Part shown: in pieces, positions 8,879 to 18,037 of the stretch
How the letters are laid out: every line of letters starts with the position of its first letter
How positions within the stretch are numbered: the stretch's first letter is position 1
Source: JAGRKR01 sp041397725
Lineage (GTDB): Bacteria > Pseudomonadota > Alphaproteobacteria > Rhizobiales > Hyphomicrobiaceae
Direction of reading: 5' to 3'
Assembly (NCBI GenBank): GCA_041397725.1
Contig: JAWKVZ010000002.1
Coordinates: forward strand, 471,581 to 535,580
Length of the DNA stretch: 64,000 nt
Made by a program: the position numbers and the translations under genes
Notes under the pieces: model-generated
The model's input: the letters and a program-made list of their open reading frames with translations, nothing else
What the model was told of the DNA's origin: nothing
Database searches by the model: none

Positions 8879-9826
8879 CTAGGACTTCGACGAGCCGCCG
8901 CCCGTCGGCGTGCGCCCGAAATCGGCCTTGGCGGTGTCCTGCCCGGCCTCGATGATGCCACGCCGGATGGCACGCGTCCTCGCGAAGAAGTCGTGCAGCG
9001 TCTGCCCGTCGCCCCAGCGGATGGCGCGCTGCAGGAGCGCCAGATCCTCGTTGAAGCGCGCCAGCATCTCGAGCACGGCATCCTTGTTGTTGAGGAAGAT
9101 GTCGCGCCACATGGTCGGATCGGAGGCGGCGATCCGCGTGAAGTCGCGGAAGCCGCCGGCGGAGAACTTGATGACCTCGGATTGCGTCACGGAGGCGAGG
9201 TCGTCGGCCGTGCCGACGATGTTGTAGGCGATGAGGTGCGGCAGATGGCTGGTGATGGCGAGCACGAGATCGTGGTGCTCCGGCGTCATGACCTCGACGT
9301 TGCTGCCGCAGGCCTGCCAGAAGGCCTTGAGTTTCGCGACCGCGGCGGCGTCGGTCGCGGGCGGCGGCGTCAGGATGCACCAACGCCCGTCGAACAGTTC
9401 GGCGAAGCCCGACGCGGGCCCGGAGTGCTCGGTGCCGGCGATGGGGTGGCCGGGCACGAAATGCACGCCGGCCGGCACGTGGGGCGCGACATCGCGCACG
9501 ACCGATGCCTTGACGGAGCCGACATCGGTGAGGATGGCGCCGGGCGCGAGCCTCGCCCCCAGTTGTGCCGCGACGGAGCCGAGTGCCCCCACCGGCACGC
9601 AGAGGATCACCAGATCGGCCTCGGCGACGGCCTCGGCGGGATCGGCGTAGGCCTTGGTGACGAGGCCGAGCTCGAGGGCGGTCCTGCGCGTCGCCTCGCT
9701 CTGTGCCGCGCCGACGATCTCGCCGACGAGACCGGCCCGGCGCGCGGCATGACTGAGCGACGAGCCGATGAGGCCGATGCCGATCAGCGCCATGCGCCGG
9801 AAGAGGGGGGCGGCTGAGCTGGTCAT
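8879..9826 (-). CDS. tyrC: prephenate / cyclohexadienyl (arogenate) dehydrogenase
   Basis: A 315-residue NAD(P)-dependent enzyme of tyrosine biosynthesis. The Rossmann fold starts at MALIGIGLIGSS (residues 12-23), with the GxGxxG fingerprint, and the all-alpha prephenate dehydrogenase domain follows. It oxidatively decarboxylates prephenate or arogenate; the next step, an aromatic transamination, can be done by the HisC homologue encoded immediately upstream. Its start overlaps the end of hisC by four bases, so the pair is translationally coupled. No ACT domain is fused to the C-terminus. Confidence 0.92.
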   Translation of the reverse strand: MTSSAAPLFRRMALIGIGLIGSSLSHAARRAGLVGEIVGAAQSEATRRTALELGLVTKAYADPAEAVAEADLVILCVPVGALGSVAAQLGARLAPGAILTDVGSVKASVVRDVAPHVPAGVHFVPGHPIAGTEHSGPASGFAELFDGRWCILTPPPATDAAAVAKLKAFWQACGSNVEVMTPEHHDLVLAITSHLPHLIAYNIVGTADDLASVTQSEVIKFSAGGFRDFTRIAASDPTMWRDIFLNNKDAVLEMLARFNEDLALLQRAIRWGDGQTLHDFFARTRAIRRGIIEAGQDTAKADFGRTPTGGGSSKS

Positions 9827-10929
9827 GCGCGCTTCCTGGCGACGAAGGCGGCGAGCGCCTCGACGACGGCCTTGTTGTCGCTCTCGGAGCCGATTGTGAA
9901 GCGCAGCGCGCCCGGTAGTCCGTAGCCGCTGACGCGGCGCACGATGATGCGGCGCGACTTGAGGAAGGCGTCGGCCGCCGCCGCGTCCTTGCCGGCGACC
10001 TCGGGGAAATGCACGAGCAGGAAATTGGCGACGCTCGGCGTCACCTCGAGCCCGAGTGCGGCGATCTCCGCCGATAGCCAGGCGAGCCAGCGCTCATTGT
10101 GCGCGATCGAGGTCTCGATGTGCGCCCGGTCGCGAATGGCGGCGATGCCGGCGGCGATGGCCGGGCTCGAGACGTTGAACGGGCCGCGGATGCGGTTGAG
10201 CACGCCGGCGATCCCGGCGGGACAGTAGGCCCAGCCGAGCCTCAGCGCTGCGAGGCCGTGGATCTTGGAGAAGGTCCGGGTCATCACGGTGTTGGGCGTG
10301 GTGGCGACCAGCTCGAGTCCCGCCTCGTAGTCGTTGCGCTTGACGTACTCGGCATAGGCGCCGTCCAGCACCAGCAGCACGTGCTCCGGCAGGCCTGCCC
10401 GCAGGCGGCGCACCTCGTCGATCGGCAGGTAAGTGCCCGTCGGGTTGTTGGGATTGGCCACGAACACGACCTTCGTGCGCGGCGAGACCTTGGCGAGGAT
10501 GGCGTCGACATCCGTCGTCAAGTTGCGCTCGGGCGCGACGACGGGCGTGCCGCCGTTGGCCAGGATGGCGATCTTGTACACGAGAAAGCCGTGCTCGGTG
10601 TAGATGCCCTCGTCGCCGGGACCGATGTAGGCGTGCGCCAGCAGGTTCAGGAGCTCGTCGGAGCCAGCACCGCACACGATGCGGTCTGCGGCCAGGCCGT
10701 AGACGTCGGCGATCGCCTGACGCAGCGCCGTGGCGCCGCCATCGGGATAGCGGTCGAGCTGGCCGGCCTCGGCGGCGAAGGCCTCGCGCGCCTTCGGGCT
10801 CGGGCCGAGCGGCGTCTCGTTCGACGACAACTTGATCGGCTTGCCGCCGCCGGGCAAGGCGCTCTCACCCGGCACATAAGGATCGATCTCGAGGATGCCC
10901 GGCTTAGGCTGTGGCTGGCTGTTCGGCAT
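9823..10929 (-). CDS. hisC: histidinol-phosphate / aromatic aminotransferase
   Basis: A 368-residue fold-type I PLP aminotransferase. The cofactor lysine is Lys222 in RTFSKIHGLAALR; Asp189 and Tyr192 (LDGAYAEY) and Asn162 (NPNNPTG) contact the cofactor. HisC converts imidazole-acetol phosphate to histidinol phosphate; homologues coupled to tyrC in alphaproteobacteria also make tyrosine and phenylalanine from keto acids, which this operon supports. I chose the Met of MPNSQPQPKP; the frame extends further upstream but that stretch lies in the spacer shared with metX and lacks homologous character. Confidence 0.93.
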   Translation of the reverse strand: MPNSQPQPKPGILEIDPYVPGESALPGGGKPIKLSSNETPLGPSPKAREAFAAEAGQLDRYPDGGATALRQAIADVYGLAADRIVCGAGSDELLNLLAHAYIGPGDEGIYTEHGFLVYKIAILANGGTPVVAPERNLTTDVDAILAKVSPRTKVVFVANPNNPTGTYLPIDEVRRLRAGLPEHVLLVLDGAYAEYVKRNDYEAGLELVATTPNTVMTRTFSKIHGLAALRLGWAYCPAGIAGVLNRIRGPFNVSSPAIAAGIAAIRDRAHIETSIAHNERWLAWLSAEIAALGLEVTPSVANFLLVHFPEVAGKDAAAADAFLKSRRIIVRRVSGYGLPGALRFTIGSESDNKAVVEALAAFVARKRA

Positions 10930-11223
10930 GTTGCGGACCTTCTCGGAGCACTGGCGGCGCCTGCGGAGGCTTTCGGCGCTGTCGACCGACGGCCAGAGTC
11001 TGGGGCTTCCGCCAAGGCGAAGATTGATAGGGCGGCGCGTCGATGAAATCAAAGAAAAGATTTGAACTTTCGGGGGGAAGCGCCTAGAGCAGGGTGGCTC
11101 GGGATCGTCCTGGTCCCTGCCTGTGCGACCCCGGCTGCGTGGTCGTCGGCGGGGCGATCGGCCGGACGTCCGGCGATTGTCCAGGCTCACCATCCGGCGG
11201 GACCGGCGGCGTCCGACGGAGTC
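10930..11223. promoter_or_regulatory. divergent hisC / metX intergenic region
   Basis: A 294-base spacer that must carry both the hisC-tyrC-chaC and the metX-metW promoters. A relatively A-rich patch at 11042-11070 stands out from the GC-rich surroundings. I looked for a SAM-II type riboswitch, common before metA/metX/metZ genes in this class, and did not find its pseudoknot pattern. No clear operator palindrome is visible. Promoter positions are not assigned. Confidence 0.4.
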
Positions 11224-12444
11224 ATGAACGGTAGCGCTCTACGAGGGCCCATGCTCGAGGGCAATAACCACGCGTCCCAGGCCGAGCGACCGCAGAGCCT
11301 GGTCATGCATTTTGGCCCGGACGAGCCGCTGCGGCTGGACAGTGGCCAGTCACTCTCCCCTTACACGATCGCCTATCAGACGTACGGGACGCTCAACGCC
11401 GAGCGCACCAACGCCATTCTCGTGTGTCACGCGCTGACCGGCGACCAGCACGTCGCGAACACGCATCCCGTCACCGGCAAGCCCGGCTGGTGGGAGACGA
11501 TGGTCGGACCCGGCCGGCCCGTCGACACCGATCGCTTCCATGTGATCTGCGCAAACATCCTCGGCGGCTGCATGGGCTCGACCGGACCCGCTTCGATCAA
11601 CCCGAAGACCGGCCGGCCCTGGGGCCTGTCGTTTCCGGTCATCACGGTCGGCGACATGGTCGAGGCCCAGGCGCGGCTGGTCGAGCGCCTCGGCATCGAG
11701 CAACTGTTCTGCGTGATCGGCGGCTCGCTCGGCGGCATGCAGGTGCTCGAGTGGGCCGCGAAGTACAAGGAGCGCGTCTTCTGCGCCGTGCCGATCGCCG
11801 CCGCCGCGCGGCACACCTCGCAGAATATCGCCTTCCACGAGGTCGGACGACAGGCTGTCATGGCCGATCCGGACTGGCAGGGCGGACGCTACCTCGAGCT
11901 CGGAACGAAGCCGCGCAACGGCCTCGCCGTGGCGCGTATGGCTGCGCACATCACGTATCTCTCCGAGGATGCGCTGCACCTCAAGTTCGGGCGCAACCTG
12001 CAGGATCGCGAGAAGGTCACCTTCAGCTTCAACGCCGACTTCCAGGTGGAGAGCTACCTGCGCCATCAAGGCTCGACGTTCGTCGATCGCTTCGATGCCA
12101 ACAGCTACCTCTACATCACACGCGCGATGGACTACTTCGACATGGCGGAGGCGTACGGCCAGACGCTCGCCAACGCCTTTCGCGGCACCAAGACGCGGTT
12201 CTGCGTGGTATCGTTCACGTCGGATTGGCTCTATCCGACCCGCGAGAGCCGCCAGATCGTGCAGGCCCTCAACGCCGTGGCCGCCAACGTCAGCTTCGTC
12301 GAGGTCGAATCCGACAAGGGGCACGACGCCTTCCTGCTCGACGAGCCGGAAATGTTCGCGACCGTTCGGGGCTTCATCAACGCGGCCGCCGAGCGGCGCG
12401 GCTTGCCGGCGGATGCGAGCAGGGCAAAGAGGCCGGGAGCATGA
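11224..12444 (+). CDS. metX: homoserine O-acetyltransferase (MetX family)
   Basis: A 406-residue alpha/beta hydrolase-fold acyltransferase of methionine biosynthesis. Nucleophile Ser168 sits in GGSLGGMQVLEWA, the acid Asp in TSDWLYP and the base His in SDKGHDAF; LTGDQH marks the oxyanion region. It acylates homoserine with acetyl-CoA (some family members use succinyl-CoA, not distinguishable here). I prefer the ATG preceded by GACGGAG; a second ATG nine codons later (11251) is a possible alternative. The stop overlaps the metW start (ATGA), the conserved alphaproteobacterial metXW arrangement. Confidence 0.93.
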   Translation: MNGSALRGPMLEGNNHASQAERPQSLVMHFGPDEPLRLDSGQSLSPYTIAYQTYGTLNAERTNAILVCHALTGDQHVANTHPVTGKPGWWETMVGPGRPVDTDRFHVICANILGGCMGSTGPASINPKTGRPWGLSFPVITVGDMVEAQARLVERLGIEQLFCVIGGSLGGMQVLEWAAKYKERVFCAVPIAAAARHTSQNIAFHEVGRQAVMADPDWQGGRYLELGTKPRNGLAVARMAAHITYLSEDALHLKFGRNLQDREKVTFSFNADFQVESYLRHQGSTFVDRFDANSYLYITRAMDYFDMAEAYGQTLANAFRGTKTRFCVVSFTSDWLYPTRESRQIVQALNAVAANVSFVEVESDKGHDAFLLDEPEMFATVRGFINAAAERRGLPADASRAKRPGA

Positions 12445-13082
12445 ACGCACCATTGACCGGTCACGTCCACGAGCCCCGCGTCGACCATCTGCTCATCTGC
12501 GAGATGGTGACGCCCGGCGCACGCGTGATCGATGTCGGCTGCGGCGACGGTGCGCTGCTGGCTCTGCTCGCCAGCCGCAAGGTGGTCGACGGGCGCGGTG
12601 TCGAGATCAGCCGCGAGCGCGTCAACGCCTGCGTGGCGCGCGGGCTGTCCGTCATCCAGGGCGACGCCGACCGCGATCTCGACGACTATCCCGACGACGC
12701 CTTCGATTTTGCCATTCTGAGCCTCACCATTCAGGCGACGCGCAAACCCAAGGCGGTGCTCGAGAATCTGCTCCGCATCGGTCGCAATGCCATCGTCTCC
12801 TTCCCGAATTTCGGGCACTGGGAGGTGCGGCTGAAGCTGTTGTTCGGCGGCCGCATGCCCGTGACGAAGAACCTGAGCGAGCCCTGGTACGCCACGCCGA
12901 ACGCGCATCTGTGCACCATCAAGGATTTCGTCGATCTCTGCGAGAACGTCGATGCCAGGGTGCGCCAGGCCGTGGCCTTCAACAGCTCTGGGCGCCGCCT
13001 GCCGCCGAGCGTGCCGCTGGGCGCGCAGAACCTGCTCGGCGAGAAGGCCGTTTTCCTCCTGTCGCGCCACGCGGAGCTCTGA
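12441..13082 (+). CDS. metW: methionine biosynthesis protein MetW
   Basis: A 213-residue protein with a class I methyltransferase fold; the SAM-binding glycine motif is VIDVGCGDGALL (residues 33-44). MetW accompanies MetX in many proteobacteria and is reported to be needed for, or to enhance, MetX activity; its own chemical reaction is not established. It is translationally coupled to metX and ends 12 bases before the convergent DUF2339 gene. Length and ending are normal for the family. Confidence 0.93.
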   Translation: MNAPLTGHVHEPRVDHLLICEMVTPGARVIDVGCGDGALLALLASRKVVDGRGVEISRERVNACVARGLSVIQGDADRDLDDYPDDAFDFAILSLTIQATRKPKAVLENLLRIGRNAIVSFPNFGHWEVRLKLLFGGRMPVTKNLSEPWYATPNAHLCTIKDFVDLCENVDARVRQAVAFNSSGRRLPPSVPLGAQNLLGEKAVFLLSRHAEL

Positions 13083-13094
13083 CCCCGTTCGCTC

Positions 13095-15866
13095 TCAGCT
13101 CGCGCCCGCGCTGTCCGCGGGTGGAGGCGCCGACGCTGCACGAGCGCCGTCCCGGAACACCAGACGCTGATAGACCAGGGCCAGCGCCAGCAGGACGCCG
13201 CCGAGCGCCAGGAACGAGACCGCGCGCCACAGCCCCTGAAGCACAGACAGATCGATCAGGAACACCTTGAGCACGGTCAGCACGACGATGAGCGCGGACG
13301 CCAGCCGCATCTCGCGCGATTGGCGCATGACACCTGCCGCCAGGAGGCCGACGCCGATCGCGAGCCAGCCGGCCGAGTAGGCCCATTGCTCAGCCTCGCT
13401 GGTGTGGCGGCCGACGCCGATCCGCGCGCCCTGGAAGAGGTGGCGGATCTCGAGGGACACGTAGGCGAAGAGCAGGCAGAGCGCCAGTGCGTTGGCGCCG
13501 TTGACGTACCAGGCCGGCCGAACCTCCCGGACCCGGCTGGCGAGCCAGGCGAGCCCGACGGCGGGCAGCAGATAGGCGACGAAAAGCGAGCTTGCGAGGC
13601 CGCGGCCGTAGATGGGCTCGTTGGTCAGCGCGGGGTTGTGACCGATCCCGAGCCCGAAGGCGATCAAGGCCGCCGCAATCAGGCCGGCGACGAGCGAGCC
13701 CAGCCGGAACACGACGTTCGCGCGCGCCGAATCGAGACGCGCGAGCACGTAGGCGAACAGGATGGCGGTGATGGCGAGCAGGCCCTGCTCGAAATGATCC
13801 GTGCCGGCGCGCAGCGGATCGCCGCCGGTCACGAGGTGGCGGATCTGGAAGACGACGAGGAGTGCGGCGAACAGCACAGTGAGCGCATCCGTGATCTTGA
13901 GCGCATCGTCGTCACGGACCTTGCGAAGCTCGGCCGCGGCATAGGCGAAGGCGAGTGTGGGCACGCCGTAGCCGATCAGCAGCCAATTCAGGATCGGCGT
14001 GGTGCCGACGTCGCCGCCCATGATGCGGGGGTCCCACGCGAGGCGCCCGAGCACGACGACCCCGAGCGCCATCACCGCACCCCTGAGCGCAGGGATATCC
14101 TGACGCGAGGCGACGAATGCGGTGCCGGCGGCGGACAAGGCCAGGGCGACGGTGAGATAGCCGCGAGACAGCGCGCAGACCAGGGCGAACGCGAATGCGG
14201 CGATGGCGGCGGCCGCGAAGGCGCCCGTGCCGAGCCGGATGGCGGGCGTCGGGGCGGCGGCTTCCGCCGTGCGGAAACGGCTGGCGGCAAACGCCATGAC
14301 GAGGCTCAGCACGGTGCCGAGCACAGCGAAGCGCAGCGAATGGTCGAATTGCGTAATTCTGAGATAGGCGATGGCGAGCGCGATCACCGGGCCGGTGGCG
14401 GCAGCGACCGCGTAGGCTGCCGCCGTCCGTGTCGGCAGCAGCAGGCCCTGGCCGAGCCGCCAGGCCGAGACGACGGCGACGCCGGCCATCAGCAAGCCGC
14501 CGTGGACGAGGTAGAGCTGCAGGCTGTCGGGGATGCGCAACGCCAGCGCGACCAGCGGCATGAGGCCGGTCGCGTAACTGGGGATGGCCCGGTCCATCGG
14601 CCAGGCCAGCAGCACGCCCGCGACCAGCACGGCGGCGAGCGTTGCGGCGGAGGCGGCGGGCGCGCTCACGACCGAGGTGCCGACGAGCACGGCGACCATG
14701 ACGCCGGCGAGCAACATCCAGCCACTGCCATGCGGGCTGACCGAGAGGGTGAGCACGGCGAGAAGCACCAGGGCTGCCAGCACGCCGGCCGCGACGCGGT
14801 CCAGCCGGGCGTCCTCGTCGGGCCGTCCGAGATGCGGCTCGACGGCGATGAAGACGGCGGCCAATGCCAACTGGATGGCCACGTGCGCGAGCGGCGCCAG
14901 ATCGCGCAGGCCCATGGTGCCGAAAGCGGTGGCGTCGAACGCCAGCCCCCACACGACGACGCCCACGACGACGGTGACCGCCAGCCACAGCCAGCGGCGC
15001 AGCCGCGCGAGGCCATAGGCCGACAGCGCCACGAAGGCGAGATACAACACGACCGGCCACGCCGAGCGCGAGGAGGACGAGATCAGCAGGGGCGTGACGA
15101 GTGAGCCGACAAGGCCGAGACCGGCGAGCGCCGGACCATGCAGTGCCGCGAGCAGCATCGTGCCCATCGCGACTAGGCCCAACAGCAGGAAGGCCAGTGT
15201 CGGGCCGATGAACCCGAACAGCGCGTGCGCCGCATAGAGGCTGCCGAACAGGGCGATCGTGCCCGCTGCCGTCAGCACGCTCGGGATATGGGCGCTCGGC
15301 AGCACGGAGATCTCCGACTGCCGCTCGCGCCGACGTAACCATTCGCCGACGCCGGCGAGCGCCAGGCCGAGCACGATCCCGAGCACGATGCGCACCTTGG
15401 GGCCGAGCATGCCGCGCTCAATGGCGTAGCCGACGAAGAGCAGCGCTCCGAGCGCCAGTGCCAGGCCACCCGTCCACACCAGCCAGCGCGTGCCGAAGCG
15501 TTCCTCGAGGCTGAGGCGGGGCGGTGGCGGGGGAACGGGCAATTCCGCGTCGGGCGGCGGCGGTGTGGCCGGGCCATCCGGCGGCACGGTCCCGGCGGGC
15601 TCGTCGGCCTCGGAGGGCGGCGGGGGCGCCTTGACGGCGCGCGGCAGCCGGATGTGCGCGGCTTTCGGCGCCTCGGGCGCCGGCTTCGGCTGTGGCGGCT
15701 CATCGGCTGCCGCTCCCCCTCGCCCGGCTTCGAGCAGGGCGACGAGCGTCTTCACCTCGTCTTCCAGCTGGGACAGGCGCCGCGACTGCCCCATCGCGAC
15801 AAGGAAGCCGAGCACACCGAGACCGAGGGCGCCCACGATCGCCAGTACGAGCAGCATGAACCCCAT
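13095..15866 (-). CDS. DUF2339 polytopic membrane protein
   Basis: A very hydrophobic 923-residue protein. It starts with a membrane anchor (MGFMLLVLAIVGALGLG), then a short heptad-like segment (SRRLSQLEDEVKTLVALLE), a proline-rich linker at about residues 60-125, the DUF2339 hallmark RFGTRWLVWTGGLALALGALL, and more than twenty transmembrane helices to the end. The function of the family is unknown. I chose this start because AGGAG lies about ten bases upstream; the frame runs on upstream but would overlap the divergent cupin gene. It converges on metW with a 12-base gap. Confidence 0.85.
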   Translation of the reverse strand: MGFMLLVLAIVGALGLGVLGFLVAMGQSRRLSQLEDEVKTLVALLEAGRGGAAADEPPQPKPAPEAPKAAHIRLPRAVKAPPPPSEADEPAGTVPPDGPATPPPPDAELPVPPPPPRLSLEERFGTRWLVWTGGLALALGALLFVGYAIERGMLGPKVRIVLGIVLGLALAGVGEWLRRRERQSEISVLPSAHIPSVLTAAGTIALFGSLYAAHALFGFIGPTLAFLLLGLVAMGTMLLAALHGPALAGLGLVGSLVTPLLISSSSRSAWPVVLYLAFVALSAYGLARLRRWLWLAVTVVVGVVVWGLAFDATAFGTMGLRDLAPLAHVAIQLALAAVFIAVEPHLGRPDEDARLDRVAAGVLAALVLLAVLTLSVSPHGSGWMLLAGVMVAVLVGTSVVSAPAASAATLAAVLVAGVLLAWPMDRAIPSYATGLMPLVALALRIPDSLQLYLVHGGLLMAGVAVVSAWRLGQGLLLPTRTAAAYAVAAATGPVIALAIAYLRITQFDHSLRFAVLGTVLSLVMAFAASRFRTAEAAAPTPAIRLGTGAFAAAAIAAFAFALVCALSRGYLTVALALSAAGTAFVASRQDIPALRGAVMALGVVVLGRLAWDPRIMGGDVGTTPILNWLLIGYGVPTLAFAYAAAELRKVRDDDALKITDALTVLFAALLVVFQIRHLVTGGDPLRAGTDHFEQGLLAITAILFAYVLARLDSARANVVFRLGSLVAGLIAAALIAFGLGIGHNPALTNEPIYGRGLASSLFVAYLLPAVGLAWLASRVREVRPAWYVNGANALALCLLFAYVSLEIRHLFQGARIGVGRHTSEAEQWAYSAGWLAIGVGLLAAGVMRQSREMRLASALIVVLTVLKVFLIDLSVLQGLWRAVSFLALGGVLLALALVYQRLVFRDGARAASAPPPADSAGAS

Positions 15867-16027
15867 CTCGTCCGCGCTCCTTCGCGTGAGAACGCCGGTC
15901 TCTGAAGGGGCTCCGACAGGTGGAGGCCACTCCGGGACCTTGGCATGCGCCGCCGATTCGACATCTTGTCTCGAACCGGCCGCCGATGCACGCTCCCTCG
16001 TCCGGGTACGACATGGAGGCTGTGGAC

Positions 16028-16378
16028 ATGAAGGACTGGGTGGTGAGCCTCGCCGAGGCGCGGCAGGCGGAGATCCCGGCCGGTGCGCGGTCGGCACTCC
16101 TGATGCGGCATGGCAGCATGTCGTTGCGCTACTACGCACCGAAAGGGCGCGACCTGCAGACGCCGCACGACCAGGACGAGATCTATGTCGTCGCGAGCGG
16201 CCGTGGGCTCGTCGCATCCGGTCCGGACGAGGCGCGGCTCGAGCGGCGTGTTTTCGGGCCGGGGGATGCCATCTTCGTACCGGCCGGCTATGTTCACCGC
16301 TTCGAGGACTTCTGCGACGAGTTCGCGACCTGGGTCGTGTTCTGGGGACCGACCGGGGGCGAGCGTGCGGGGGCGTGA
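16028..16378 (+). CDS. small cupin-domain protein
   Basis: A 116-residue single-domain cupin. Motif 1 is seen as PHDQDEIYVVASGRG, with the His and Glu usual for metal binding; motif 2 as GDAIFVPAGYVHRFED, with its His. Cupins of this size are binding proteins, isomerases or dioxygenases, and nothing fixes the role. The start chosen is the ATG of MKDWVV, with ATGGAGG nine bases upstream; ATGs at 15986 and 16013 in the same frame are alternatives. A NIPSNAP gene follows 40 bases later. Confidence 0.7.
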   Translation: MKDWVVSLAEARQAEIPAGARSALLMRHGSMSLRYYAPKGRDLQTPHDQDEIYVVASGRGLVASGPDEARLERRVFGPGDAIFVPAGYVHRFEDFCDEFATWVVFWGPTGGERAGA

Positions 16379-16418
16379 GGCCGCCGCGCGAACAGTGCAA
16401 CGCCATGGAGGAAACAGC

Positions 16419-16745
16419 GTGATCTACGAGCTCAGGGTCTACCACTGCGTCGCGGGCCGCCTGCCCGCGCTCTTGAAGCGCTTCGACACCATCACGCTGA
16501 AGATCTGGGAGCGCCACGGCATCCGGCAGGCTGGGTTCTGGACGGTGCTTGTCGGCGAGTCGAACCAGGACCTTTATTACCTGCTCGCCTGGGAGAGTCT
16601 CGCCGAGCGCGAGCAGAAGTGGAACGCCTTCATGGCTGATCCCGAGTGGATCGCGAAGCGGGCCGAGACGGAGAAGGACGGGCCGATCGTCGCCACGATC
16701 ACCAACAGCTTCCTGCAGCCGACTGCGTTCTCGTCGGTCAAGTAG
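16419..16745 (+). CDS. NIPSNAP family protein (single domain)
   Basis: A 108-residue protein made of one NIPSNAP domain: it opens IYELRVYHC, contains the KRFDTITLKIWERHGIRQAGFW helix region (read here in pieces) and ends TNSFLQPTAFSSVK. The fold is a ferredoxin-like dimeric alpha/beta barrel and the biochemical role is unknown. The start is a GTG with GGAGG eight bases upstream, which decides it over any upstream in-frame codon. It probably shares a transcript with the cupin gene. Confidence 0.78.
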   Translation: MIYELRVYHCVAGRLPALLKRFDTITLKIWERHGIRQAGFWTVLVGESNQDLYYLLAWESLAEREQKWNAFMADPEWIAKRAETEKDGPIVATITNSFLQPTAFSSVK

Positions 16746-16775
16746 CGGGCCGCAATGCCGGCGACGGCGTGCACT

Positions 16776-16801
16776 CCGGCGGCGCTGATGCGTGCCGCCG
16801 G
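16776..16801. terminator. possible bidirectional terminator hairpin
   Basis: CCGGCGGC and GCCGCCGG form an eight-base-pair perfect stem around a ten-base loop, 30 bases after the NIPSNAP stop and before the end of the convergent small gene. There is no T-tract, so the call is weak. Confidence 0.35.
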
Positions 16802-16857
16802 ACGTGTTCCCTCGTCGTCATTTCGGATGGGGCGTGGCCAGCCGCGCTCGCCGCGGG

Positions 16858-17064
16858 TCAGCTCGGCCAGGATCGCTTGAACTGGAGCTTGAGCTCGCCG
16901 TTGGCAAGCTCGGAGCATTCGACGTGCAGGACCTTGGGATCGGTCGCCTCGAGATTTGCGGCGACGACGCAACGTTCGACATCCGGGAAGGGCGTGACGT
17001 GCACGCCTTTGTCGCCGGATGGCAGGGCCAACGTGACGATCATGACGATGACTTTGGGTTCCAT
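16858..17064 (-). CDS. small hypothetical protein (68 residues)
   Basis: A 68-residue protein beginning MEPKVIVMIVTLALPSGDK and ending KLQFKRSWPS. It has one hydrophobic beta-like stretch at the N-terminus but no convincing transmembrane helix, and no motif I recognise. A GAGAGA sequence lies about ten bases before the ATG. The frame is open further upstream, but that part has low-complexity coding of the wrong character. It ends convergent with the NIPSNAP gene. Coding is likely from frame composition and start context only. Confidence 0.5.
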   Translation of the reverse strand: MEPKVIVMIVTLALPSGDKGVHVTPFPDVERCVVAANLEATDPKVLHVECSELANGELKLQFKRSWPS

Positions 17065-17436
17065 GACGCGATCTCTCTCGGTTTGAGAAGACGTCGGCAG
17101 CGTGCTGCCGGGCTCACGCGGTACGGATGCCCCCATCCCACCGGACATCGGATCGTCGTATGCCGATGCCTTGACGCGTGATCTCCTGCGCGGCTCGGCA
17201 CGTGCGTTGCCACGCAGTCGATCGCACGCGAGCGTGCCTGTTGGCGAAGGATCGGCCGGAATTCGTTCGATCCGCACGTCAGCCTGCACGCCCGCGAATC
17301 ATCAGATCGTGCCACCGCGCAGCAGCGGAAAAAAGGCAGATTCAACCGAGTGTTAGACCCACGAGCGAGAAAACCCGGACAGTCCTCCGGACGTCACTTG
17401 GCCGGCGCGGGCGGCGATGCTCGCGTCATGCCTTGC
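17065..17436. other. non-coding spacer of 372 bases
   Basis: It lies between two minus-strand small genes. Frames are open on both strands, as expected at this GC content, but none has a credible start, ribosome-binding site or recognisable product. No repeat or hairpin with a T-tract is seen. It probably holds the promoter of the 68-residue gene. Confidence 0.5.
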
Positions 17437-17793
17437 TCAGGCTTCGATGCGCCGCCGGATCGCGTGGTGCGTATCGAGGCGCGTGACCTCCTCATAGAAG
17501 GCGACGATCTCGATCAGCGTATCGTCGATCTCCTCGTCCGACATCTCGGCGACCGTCGCGGAGACCGGGCTGCGCTCGTCGCGCGGCGTCACGCTGGTCA
17601 TGCGGTGCAGCAGGCGCTCGAGCCAGGCGCGCGCGCCGGCGTCGTCGAACGCCGCGACAGGCACCTTCTGCAGCCGCGTCCGGACGAACGCCGTCAGGCG
17701 CGTGCGGGGCGGCTCGGCGCTCGTGACCAGATCCAGAATGCCGTCGCGCAGCGTTTCGTGGATCGAGCTCAAGTGACTTGGGCGTTGCAGCAT
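17437..17793 (-). CDS. hypothetical protein (118 residues)
   Basis: A soluble 118-residue protein starting MLQRPSHLSSIHETLRDG, with predicted helical segments and an acidic region EMSDEEIDDTLIEIVAFYEE (residues 84-103) before a basic end HHAIRRRIEA. I do not recognise the family. The start is supported by AAGGGA about eight bases upstream. The gene is preceded by an unusually AT-rich patch with a perfect short palindrome (17890-17904), suggesting its own regulated promoter. Confidence 0.6.
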   Translation of the reverse strand: MLQRPSHLSSIHETLRDGILDLVTSAEPPRTRLTAFVRTRLQKVPVAAFDDAGARAWLERLLHRMTSVTPRDERSPVSATVAEMSDEEIDDTLIEIVAFYEEVTRLDTHHAIRRRIEA

Positions 17794-17889
17794 GTTGAAT
17801 TCCCTTGATACCGCGGCAACCAAGGGCCGGGCGTACACAGTGTCGCCCGAGACGGCATGCAACGAAACGGAAAAGGTTTTGAAACAAAA

Positions 17890-17904
17890 ATTCGCATTGC
17901 GAAT
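17890..17904. promoter_or_regulatory. operator-like palindrome upstream of the 118-residue gene
   Basis: ATTCGC-ATT-GCGAAT is a perfect six-base inverted repeat in a markedly AT-rich stretch (about 17870-17935) within GC-rich DNA. It lies 97 bases before the minus-strand start at 17793. It looks like a regulator site or promoter-proximal element; the regulator is unknown. Confidence 0.4.
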
Positions 17905-18037
17905 ACGGATTATTCGGTTTCTGGAAATACAGTTGTCGCGTTTCGTCGTCGATGCGCCACCATGAGCGGCGCATCGATCGTCGTGTGTGGCAGGCCGGCC
18001 CGGCGTCCTCGAGCCGCCTGCGGCCGGGGCCGTAGCG

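Noticed and set aside
10930..11223. Possible SAM riboswitch before metX
   Set aside because: The conserved SAM-II pseudoknot pattern could not be found, and no stem pattern of other SAM classes was convincing.
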